From NCBI RefSeq assembly GCF_006716345.1, contig NZ_VFOX01000001.1:2232001-2296000 (forward strand): DNA of 64,000 nt. Reading direction: 5' to 3'. Position numbers and translations under genes: made by a program. Every line of letters starts with the position of its first letter. The first letter of the stretch is position 1. This stretch comes from Microbacterium saperdae (GTDB lineage: Bacteria; Actinomycetota; Actinomycetes; Actinomycetales; Microbacteriaceae). Below are positions 47,648-54,860 of this stretch, in pieces. The notes under the pieces are model-generated. The model was not told the origin of the DNA. It did not search any database and worked only from the letters and a program-made list of their open reading frames with translations.

Positions 47648-48751
47648 TCACATCCACTTCTGTCGCTTGAAGATGACGTACAGAACGACCGCGAACGCAA
47701 CCATGCCGCCGACGGCGAGCGGATAGCCGAATGCCCAGTGGAGCTCAGGCATGTTGTCGAAGTTCATCCCATAGATCGCGCCGATGAGCGTCGGAGCGAA
47801 GAGGATCGCTGCCCAGCCGGAGATCTTCTTCATGTCTTCGTTCTGCCGCTGAGCGACCAGGGTGCCATTGACCGTGAGAATCTGCGAGAGGGAATCACGG
47901 AGCTCGCTGACCTGCGTCTCGACGCGGCTCAGGTGGTCGGCGACGTCCTGCAGATACGACTGCAGCGGCTCTGGGATGTCGTAGCGACGGAACCCCTTCC
48001 GGAGTGCCGCGAGCACCTCGGCGAGACCGGAGGTGGCTTGCTGAAGGTCGATGACCTCCTGACTCAGGCGGTAGATGCGTTCGGTGACCGTCGCATCGCC
48101 GCGAAACACCTGGCGTTCGATCTGTTCGCGGTCTATGGCGAGACCGCGAAGTACGGGCGCGTAGCCGTCGACGATGGCGTCGAGGAGGCGGTAGACGATG
48201 GCTTCGGGGCCGTGGTGCAACAGCTGCTCGTCGTCAAGCAGGGTGCGATCGCCGCGGTCGGCGGCGCCGGATGCGTCGTCGGCGTCGAGACCGTCGATCC
48301 ACCGGCCGTCCTGGCAGAAGACCGCGACAGCCTGTGGGCGCACGAGGATGTGAAACTCGGCGAAGTCGACGTCTTCCTTCGCGTCGATGTACCACGCGGA
48401 CCGGACGACGAGGAAGAGGGTGTCGTCGTAGCGTTCCAGCTTCGGACGCTGCCTGGCATGGAGGAGGTCCTCGACAAGCAGCGGGTGCAGGTTCCAGGTG
48501 TTGGCGAGCTCGGCGACATCCTCCGGCGTCGGCTTCGGGTAAAGCAGGAGTGCGGTGCGGTGTTCGTCCTCGTCAGTGAACGTCTGCGCGCTGAGCACCG
48601 TGGTGTCGCGCGGCGCACGGACGAGGTGGCCATCATCGACGTAACGCGTGCGTCGGGTCGTCCCCTCGGTGGGCGACGGCACGCCAGGTGTGCGGCGGCG
48701 GAACACCCCGCCGCGGGGACGATTTGTGCCGTCACTCGTCGACTGTGTCAT
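47648..48751 (-). CDS. corA: CorA-family magnesium/cobalt transporter
   Basis: A 367-residue pentameric channel-type transporter. Two C-terminal transmembrane helices are linked by the signature YGMNFDNMPEL, and the protein ends in a basic KRQKWM tail. The large N-terminal cytoplasmic domain contains the long stalk helix region (residues about 200-300). The first 35 residues are a Thr/Arg-rich extension. The ATG at 48751 has AGAGGACA upstream; a longer frame lacks a ribosome binding site. Confidence 0.94.
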   Translation of the reverse strand: MTQSTSDGTNRPRGGVFRRRTPGVPSPTEGTTRRTRYVDDGHLVRAPRDTTVLSAQTFTDEDEHRTALLLYPKPTPEDVAELANTWNLHPLLVEDLLHARQRPKLERYDDTLFLVVRSAWYIDAKEDVDFAEFHILVRPQAVAVFCQDGRWIDGLDADDASGAADRGDRTLLDDEQLLHHGPEAIVYRLLDAIVDGYAPVLRGLAIDREQIERQVFRGDATVTERIYRLSQEVIDLQQATSGLAEVLAALRKGFRRYDIPEPLQSYLQDVADHLSRVETQVSELRDSLSQILTVNGTLVAQRQNEDMKKISGWAAILFAPTLIGAIYGMNFDNMPELHWAFGYPLAVGGMVAFAVVLYVIFKRQKWM

Positions 48752-48800
48752 GTCGTGTCCTCTCGCTCTGTTCGGAGTATGCCGCAGATATCGACGCGGT

Positions 48801-49415
48801 TCAGTCGTGGCGCGGCGCGAGCACGTCTTGGAGAGCCGGTGCGACGACCCGGACGAGGTCGTCGATGTCGGCGTCGACAAGGGTTGGTACGCCGATGATG
48901 CGGCGAGCGGTGATGATGCCCACCAGCATGGCGGACGCCACGCCGGTACGGAGCGCAGCATCCCTATCGTCGCTGCCTCGCGTGCCCTCTCGCAGGCGGG
49001 ATTGAATGAAGTCGCGGAGCTGGTCGCTGGCGTGCTGGTTCACGATGGCGCCGCGGAGCATCGCCATGAGCGGCTCGGATTCCTCTTCGGACCCTTCCCA
49101 GGCGTGCAGGTACGCTCGGACGACCCGCTCGCCGAGGTGGTCGTCCGGTCCTTCGAACGCGATGTTGAAGCGTTCGAGTGCGGATGCCGGCACGGCCATT
49201 ACGGCAGCGAACAGCTCGTCCTTCGAGCGGAAGAACTGCATCACCTGCGAGGCATCGACACCGGCGTCGGCCGCGACGCGTCGAATCGTAGTCCCGGCAA
49301 AGCCGTCGGAGGCGAAGCGGGCTCGGGCGGCCTCTAGGACGGCCACTCGAGTGTTGCCGGGGCCCGGTCGCCGGCCTGGGCGCCGAACTGTCGCTGATTC
49401 CGTCTGAGTGCTCAC
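48801..49415 (-). CDS. TetR-family regulator, divergent from the CocE-type hydrolase
   Basis: A 204-residue regulator with a TetR helix-turn-helix in residues about 22-68 (AVLEAARARFASDGFAGTTI, VDASQVMQFFRSKDELF) and a helical C-terminal domain (TetR_C_33-like ASALERF and DFIQSRL). The GTG lies exactly six bases after TAGATT (49427-49422), so translation is leaderless. That -10 has a 17-base spacer to TTGAGA (49450-49445). The operator palindrome overlaps this -35, indicating autorepression. Confidence 0.92.
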   Translation of the reverse strand: MSTQTESATVRRPGRRPGPGNTRVAVLEAARARFASDGFAGTTIRRVAADAGVDASQVMQFFRSKDELFAAVMAVPASALERFNIAFEGPDDHLGERVVRAYLHAWEGSEEESEPLMAMLRGAIVNQHASDQLRDFIQSRLREGTRGSDDRDAALRTGVASAMLVGIITARRIIGVPTLVDADIDDLVRVVAPALQDVLAPRHD

Positions 49416-49444
49416 ACCTTGAATCTACGCCCCACTCGATATTT

Positions 49445-49485
49445 TCTCAACAGTTGTTGAGTTTTAGGCGATCTGAGCGTACGCT
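49445..49485. promoter_or_regulatory. Shared TetR operator and overlapping divergent promoters
   Basis: CTCAACA-GT-TGTTGAG (49446-49461) is a 7-bp dyad. On the minus strand TTGAGA (49450-49445), 17 bases, TAGATT (49427-49422) drives the tetR gene. On the plus strand TTGAGT (49457-49462), 17 bases, TACGCT (49480-49485) drives the hydrolase gene. The two -35 elements lie in opposite arms of the dyad, so one bound TetR dimer could shut both promoters. Confidence 0.8.
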
Positions 49486-49535
49486 CGCAGCGACCCGGGA
49501 TCCTGGGCCGTCTCCCACGTGATGAAGGAACCGCC

Positions 49536-51275
49536 ATGTCCACCGAACAGAAGATCTTCACGCCGTCCTCCTCGCTCCCGGCAGGCCGCACCGGGCTCCT
49601 CACGAATTTCGCTCCCGGAACCCGCACGCTGGAAGCCGGTTTCCAGGTCGCACCTCCGTTTCGCCCGCTCCCGGTGGACATGATCTTCGAGAAGGACGTC
49701 GCGGTAGAGCTTCGCGACGGTGTGACGATCTATGTCGATGTTTTCCGCCCCGTCGGCGCAGAGAAGGTCCCGGTGATCCTGGGGTGGAGCCCGTACGGCA
49801 AAGCACAGGGCACCTCGCTGAGCGTCATGGGCGTTTTCGGGCTCGTCGGACTCTCCAACTCCACCGTCTCCGGTCTCGAGAAGTTCGAGGGACCTGACCC
49901 CGCCTACTGGTGCGCCCGGGGATACGCGGTCTGCAACCCCGACATCCGCGGCGTCGTCGACTCTGAGGGCGACAGCGTGCTCTGGGACCGCCAGGACGGG
50001 CGCGACGCCTACGACCTCATCGAGTGGCTCGCTGAGCAGGACTGGTGCAGCGGCAAGGTCGGAATGACCGGCACTTCCTACCTGGCCGTCTCCCAGTGGT
50101 TCACCGCCGCGGAGCAGCCGCCCCACCTCGCCGCCATCAACCCGTGGGAAGGCGTCAGCGACGTGTACCGCGATCTGGTGCTGCGTGGCGGCATGCCCGA
50201 CACCGGTTTCGCTCGCCAGCTGCAGGAAGGGAGCTTCTTCGGCAAGAACCTCAAGGAGGACATCCTCGCCGAAGTCGAGGCGCACCCCCTGTTCGACGAG
50301 CTCTGGACCGAGAAGGTCCCCGAGTTCGACGAGATCACCGTGCCCGCGTACATCGTCGCGAGCTACTCCAACACCCTTCACACGGCGGGCACGTTCCGCG
50401 CCTGGCGGCGCATCGCCTCTGAAGCGAAGTGGCTGCGCATTCACAACGGCCAGGAGTGGCCCGACTACTACGACCAGGGCAACGTCGAAGACCTCCGTCG
50501 CTTCTTCGACCACTACCTGAAGGGCATCGACAATGGATGGGAGACGACGCCGCGAGTGCGGTACTCCGTCCTCGACCTCGCCGGAGGAGACAAGGTCAAC
50601 GTGTCTGCAGACGAGTTTCCCCCGGCCGAGGCGATCTCGACGAAACTCTACCTCGACGGACGCACCCGCCGCCTAGTCCCGGATGCTCCCGCAGAGGCTG
50701 CTGTCGTCACATACGACGTCGACAAGAATCCGAACGCCGCATCCTTCCTGCTCCGGTTCGACTCGGCGACGGAACTCGTCGGATACCCGAAGGCCCACTT
50801 GTTCGTCGAAGCCCGTGGCGCCGACGACATGGATCTCTTCGTGCTCATCCAGAAGCTCGACGCCTACGGCACGCCTCTGCAGCAGTTCACCGTACCCAAC
50901 CAGTCCGCGATGGCCCACGACCTCACCGACCACGGCGCGACCATCCTCAAGTACAAGGGATCCGACGGACGGCTCCGCGTCTCCGCTCGCCACCTGGACA
51001 AGAACCTCACGACCGACGATGTGCCGGCACACTCTTTCGACCGCGTTGAGAAGCTCACCCCCGGCGAGATCGCCGAGATCGAGATCGACCTGCTCCCGCT
51101 CGGCCTCGCCTTCGCGGCAGGCGAGCAGCTCCGATTCATCGTCAGCGCCCGCAACCTGCTGGGAACCCTGATGCCAGGCATCGAGGAGTATGTCCCCGCC
51201 AACGAGGGCACACACATCATCCACACGGGCGCCGACCATGCCTCCTACCTCCAAGTGCCCATGCAGAACGGCTGA
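49536..51275 (+). CDS. CocE/NonD-family serine hydrolase
   Basis: A 579-residue protein of the X-Pro dipeptidyl-peptidase S15/CocE family of esterases and peptidases. The nucleophile elbow is GTSYLA (Ser181). The catalytic His candidate follows the cap region, near HNGQEWPDYY. The C-terminal third (about 360-579) is the jelly-roll domain found in CocE, with PKAHLFVEARGADDMDLFVLIQKLD. No signal peptide. It is controlled by the divergent TetR. The natural substrate is unknown; ester or acyl-peptide bonds are likely. Confidence 0.9.
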   Translation: MSTEQKIFTPSSSLPAGRTGLLTNFAPGTRTLEAGFQVAPPFRPLPVDMIFEKDVAVELRDGVTIYVDVFRPVGAEKVPVILGWSPYGKAQGTSLSVMGVFGLVGLSNSTVSGLEKFEGPDPAYWCARGYAVCNPDIRGVVDSEGDSVLWDRQDGRDAYDLIEWLAEQDWCSGKVGMTGTSYLAVSQWFTAAEQPPHLAAINPWEGVSDVYRDLVLRGGMPDTGFARQLQEGSFFGKNLKEDILAEVEAHPLFDELWTEKVPEFDEITVPAYIVASYSNTLHTAGTFRAWRRIASEAKWLRIHNGQEWPDYYDQGNVEDLRRFFDHYLKGIDNGWETTPRVRYSVLDLAGGDKVNVSADEFPPAEAISTKLYLDGRTRRLVPDAPAEAAVVTYDVDKNPNAASFLLRFDSATELVGYPKAHLFVEARGADDMDLFVLIQKLDAYGTPLQQFTVPNQSAMAHDLTDHGATILKYKGSDGRLRVSARHLDKNLTTDDVPAHSFDRVEKLTPGEIAEIEIDLLPLGLAFAAGEQLRFIVSARNLLGTLMPGIEEYVPANEGTHIIHTGADHASYLQVPMQNG

Positions 51276-51437
51276 AGGGCACAGTCCGTCTGACTAACCG
51301 TCGCTGCCCCCGAACAGGGCGGTGTCAGGCGAGTAGAGGATTACGTGCGCGTCCACGAAGGATCGACCTTAATGAGTGGCGCCAGATCCCCCGGAATCAC
51401 GCGGCAAGACACCTTCCGCGTACAACCCACAACGAGA

Positions 51438-51469
51438 AAGCGGGACCGTCCATCAGGACGGTCCCGCTT
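51438..51469. terminator. Bidirectional terminator between cocE-type gene and sulfatase 1
   Basis: A perfect 14-bp stem joins 51438-51451 (AAGCGGGACCGTCC) and 51456-51469 around an ATCA loop. On the minus strand a T-rich tail (TTTCTCGTT) follows, serving the sulfatase gene that stops at 51500; on the plus strand CTTCTGTTC follows. The rest of the 224-base gap (51276-51437) shows nothing recognisable. Confidence 0.85.
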
Positions 51470-51499
51470 CTGTTCTCCGGCCCTCTCTCCGACGCCCGG

Positions 51500-53854
51500 T
51501 TACTGGTGCCGCATCGCGGCCTCGAGCCAGGCCTCCGGGTCCACGAGGTGGTTGTGGTCATCGAGCCCGAGGTCGATCTGCGCCCAGTGGATCGTTCCCG
51601 AAAACGCACCCCCCTTGGTCGTGTACCCCTCGTACGCGGGCATCCCGGTGTCGCAGCCGACGTCGAGGCCCTCGTCGAACGAGAAGTACATCGGGTGCGT
51701 GCGCACGACCTCTGCGGTGCCGACCTGATCACCGTCGACGAAGAGGGTGACCGTTCCTCCTCGACCGATGCCTCCGCCCGCATACGCGAACTCGGATCGC
51801 ACCTGATGGACGCCGGGCGTCAGCGGGTCGGCGGAGAGCGCCGTGCTGCGGAGGAGCCCGCAGTAGTTGTAGTGGAAGCCCACCTTTCCGCCTTCACCGA
51901 AGAATGACCAGCCGCCGGTACGACCGCCCTGGGCGAGGATGGCGCCCTCCAGCGTCCCGTCGTCGGGCACGATGATCTCCGCCGTCGCCGACCAGGACCG
52001 GTTCTTCACATTGATCGCGACGTTCTCGTTGAGCCTCGTCATACCCGGATACAGCCGCAGCGTCTCCCCCTGCACGATCGTCGGGCGACCGGCGAACTCG
52101 GGATTCATCCGCTGGGCGGCGCGGTCGTCGAGCGGGATGACGTTGTAGCGCGTGGCCTCGATCAGGAAGAGCTGCTGCAACTCGGCCAGCTTCTCCGGCT
52201 GCTCCTTCGAGAGGTCGTTCGACTGCGTCCAGTCGACCGTGGTGTCGTAGAGCTCCCACACGTCCTCGGAGAAGTCCGGCGCAGCGCTGACGACGTCCCA
52301 GGGAGTGCGGTGACGGGTCTGCGCCGTCCATCCGCGGTGATAGATCCCGCGATTGCCCATGATCTCGAAGTACTGCGTGTGATGGCGCTCCGCAGCCGTC
52401 GCATCGTTGAACGAATAGGCGAAGGACGTCCCGTGCATCGGCACCTGCGTCACGCCGTTCACCGTGTGCGGCTGGGCCAGACCCGCGAGTTCGAGGATCG
52501 TCGGTGCGACATCGATGACGTGGTGCCACTGATCGCGCACCTCTCCCCTGCCGGTGATCTGTGCCGGCCAGTGGACGATGGTGCCGTTGCGCGTGCCGCC
52601 GTAGTGACTGGCGACCTGCTTCGTCCACTGGTAGGGCGTGCACATCGCATGCGCCCACCCGACCGCGTAGTGGTTGTAGGCCTCGGGGCCGCCCACCTTG
52701 TCGAGGTTCTCCTGCCAGAACTCCACGGTCTCGTACTCCGCGCCGCCGTTCGCGGCCGTCGAGAGCATGAACGCCCCCTCCAGCCCGCCCTCGGCGGACG
52801 CCCCGTTGTCTCCGATGATGAACAGCACGAGGGTGTCGTCCAGGAGATCCAGCTGCTCGATCGCGTCGATCACGCGCCCCGTGTGATGGTCGGCGTATTC
52901 GAGGAAGGCGCCGTAGACCTCCATCTGGTGTGCCAGGATGGGCCGCCGCTCCTCAGGGACCTCATCCCATGAGGGGATCCCCTGACTGCGCTCGGTGAGC
53001 ACGGCATCCGCCGGGATGACGCCGAGCGCCTTCTGCCGCTCGAAGGTCTCCGCACGCAGCGCGTCCCATCCCTGGTCGTACCTGCCCTTGTGCTTCGCGA
53101 TCCACTCCTTCGGGACATGGTGCGGAGCATGCGTCGCACCCGGTGCGAAGTAGATGAAGAACGGCTTGTCGGGGGTGAGCGACTTCTGCTGATTGATGTA
53201 GTCGATGGCCCGATCGGCCAGGTCGGGCATCAGGTGATAGTCCGGGTCGTCGGGTGCCTCCACGAAGCCGACGCCGTCGATGAGCGCGGGCGTCCACTGA
53301 TTCGTCTCGCCGCCGATGAAACCGTAGAACTTCTCGAATCCGCTGAACGCCGGCCAGTGGTCGAACGGTCCGGTCGGACCGGACTCCCACACCGGCACCT
53401 CGTGGCACTTGCCGAACTGGGCGGTGTTGTAGCCGGCCTGTCGCAGGATCTCCGGCAGCGGAACACACGAGTTCGGACGTGTCGAACGGTACCCCGGTGA
53501 TGGCGTGGCCGTCTCGGTGATCTGTCCCATGCCGACCTGGTGATGGTTGCGGCCGGACAGCATGGCCGCCCGTGTGGGAGAGCAGATCGCGGTGGTGTGG
53601 AACCGGCTGTACCGCAGTCCTCCGCCGGCGAGGCGTTCGGCCGTCGGCATCGGCACCGGTCCCCCGAACGCGCTCGATGCGCCGAATCCGACGTCGTCGA
53701 GGAGCACGAGCAGCACGTTCGGGGCCTGCTTCGGCGGGCGCTTCATCTCGATGGGCGGGAGCTTCTCCTCCATCTTCTTCGCGTCCATCACCATCGGACC
53801 GGTGTAGGTCTGGTCCGGGATCGGCAACACGCTGCCGGGGAGTTCCGTGGTCAT
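51500..53854 (-). CDS. Arylsulfatase, FGly type (sulfatase 1)
   Basis: A 784-residue type I sulfatase hydrolysing sulfate esters. The sulfatase signature is CSPTRAAMLSGRN with the formylglycine-precursor Cys at residue 91. Metal-site residues are in LLDDVGFG and IGDNGAS, and GKCHEVP and ATHAPHH match the active-site Lys/His motifs. The C-terminal 200 residues form a beta-rich (LamG-like) domain. There is no signal peptide, so it should act in the cytoplasm and needs the FGE at 59111. Promoter dyad 53967-53983 lies upstream, 30 bases before TAGGAC. Confidence 0.95.
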   Translation of the reverse strand: MTTELPGSVLPIPDQTYTGPMVMDAKKMEEKLPPIEMKRPPKQAPNVLLVLLDDVGFGASSAFGGPVPMPTAERLAGGGLRYSRFHTTAICSPTRAAMLSGRNHHQVGMGQITETATPSPGYRSTRPNSCVPLPEILRQAGYNTAQFGKCHEVPVWESGPTGPFDHWPAFSGFEKFYGFIGGETNQWTPALIDGVGFVEAPDDPDYHLMPDLADRAIDYINQQKSLTPDKPFFIYFAPGATHAPHHVPKEWIAKHKGRYDQGWDALRAETFERQKALGVIPADAVLTERSQGIPSWDEVPEERRPILAHQMEVYGAFLEYADHHTGRVIDAIEQLDLLDDTLVLFIIGDNGASAEGGLEGAFMLSTAANGGAEYETVEFWQENLDKVGGPEAYNHYAVGWAHAMCTPYQWTKQVASHYGGTRNGTIVHWPAQITGRGEVRDQWHHVIDVAPTILELAGLAQPHTVNGVTQVPMHGTSFAYSFNDATAAERHHTQYFEIMGNRGIYHRGWTAQTRHRTPWDVVSAAPDFSEDVWELYDTTVDWTQSNDLSKEQPEKLAELQQLFLIEATRYNVIPLDDRAAQRMNPEFAGRPTIVQGETLRLYPGMTRLNENVAINVKNRSWSATAEIIVPDDGTLEGAILAQGGRTGGWSFFGEGGKVGFHYNYCGLLRSTALSADPLTPGVHQVRSEFAYAGGGIGRGGTVTLFVDGDQVGTAEVVRTHPMYFSFDEGLDVGCDTGMPAYEGYTTKGGAFSGTIHWAQIDLGLDDHNHLVDPEAWLEAAMRHQ

Positions 53855-53966
53855 CTGCGTTCCCTTTCGATCGTGGTGCTGCGCGAAGAACCGCCGCGGT
53901 CACGCAGCTCCCCTCGTACTCCTGCTACCAGTCCTATCGAGTGCCGCACGCTCGCGGTGACGGCAC

Positions 53967-53983
53967 TCACCCGTCTCGGGTGA
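53967..53983. promoter_or_regulatory. 17-bp dyad, site A (sulfatase 1 / GAP-1)
   Basis: TCACCCG-TCT-CGGGTGA is a perfect inverted repeat. Exactly 30 bases away on the minus side is TAGGAC (53936-53931), toward sulfatase 1. Exactly 30 bases away on the plus side is TAGCTT (54014-54019), toward the GAP-family gene. The dyad would be centred near -51 of both promoters, a typical activator position. Same architecture as sites B, C and D. Confidence 0.72.
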
Positions 53984-54097
53984 CTCGCCCCGAGCGCTGA
54001 CGATTCCAGGGGCTAGCTTGTGGAAGTCGGCGTCCGGCATGCACGGACCCAGATGCACCGCGGAGCCGACCCGAGCGAGCAGTGAGGGCGTGGTCCG

Positions 54098-54820
54098 ATG
54101 ACCGATCTGGTGCTGTCTCTTCTTCCGCTGGTACTCGGAATCGTGATGAGCCCCCTCGCGATCATGGCTCTCGTCGCGGTCCTCGTCTCGCGGCGTGCGC
54201 GCGTGAACGGCGTGATGTTCTTCGTGGGATGGACAGCCGGCGTGTTCATCGGCCTGGGCGCGAGCTTCGCGCTGCTGGGGCTGCTCCAGGTCCATGAACG
54301 GCAGGAGCCGCCGCTCTGGGTGCCTCTGCTGCGCCTGCTGCTGGGCGTCCTGCTTCTGCTGGGTGCCGTGTGGATCTACCGCCGCGGAAGGGCGCATCGG
54401 CTGGCGATGGCCCAGGCATCCACACCCGGCGAGGTCACCGCGGCCGCGCCGCAGCTTCCCGGATGGTTGAAGTCGGTCGAGAGTTTCACTCCCGGACGAT
54501 CTCTGGCCCTCGGAGCGGGGATCTTCCTGCTGAACCCTGTCGATCTCTCGTGCGCGGTCCTGGCGGCGCTCGACGTCCGCCTCGCCGGGCTCGACACCGT
54601 GCCCAGCGTCGTCGTGCTCGTGGTCTTCGGGGCGATCGGAGTGCTGCCGATCGGCATCCCCGTGCTCCTGGTGCTCGTCAAGGGCGAGGAAGCTGCTCCC
54701 ACACTCACGCGCATCCGCACCTGGATCGCCGGGAACACGAGTGTTCTCAACGCCGCCCTGGTGCTCGTGATCGCGGTGCTCCAGCTGCAGAAGGCGATCT
54801 CCGCCCTGCTCGCCTACTGA
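54098..54820 (+). CDS. GAP-family (Sap-like) membrane protein 1
   Basis: A 240-residue six-helix membrane protein of the LysE-superfamily-related GAP group (sulfolipid-1-addressing protein, Sap family). It has two three-helix halves with short Pro-containing re-entrant motifs (MSPLAI in the first, LNPVDLS in the second) and a soluble loop at about 105-130. Family members help move lipids or small molecules across the membrane; the cargo here is unknown. It lies between the two sulfatase genes under site A, and a paralogue is at 60059. Confidence 0.88.
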   Translation: MTDLVLSLLPLVLGIVMSPLAIMALVAVLVSRRARVNGVMFFVGWTAGVFIGLGASFALLGLLQVHERQEPPLWVPLLRLLLGVLLLLGAVWIYRRGRAHRLAMAQASTPGEVTAAAPQLPGWLKSVESFTPGRSLALGAGIFLLNPVDLSCAVLAALDVRLAGLDTVPSVVVLVVFGAIGVLPIGIPVLLVLVKGEEAAPTLTRIRTWIAGNTSVLNAALVLVIAVLQLQKAISALLAY

Positions 54821-54860
54821 CCTCATCCGTTCTCGGCAGGCGAGCGCATGCGGCGGCGCG

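Noticed and set aside
48459..48579. Possible small plus-strand gene opposite corA
   Set aside because: Arg-rich antisense frame without initiation signals; corA is well supported on the other strand.
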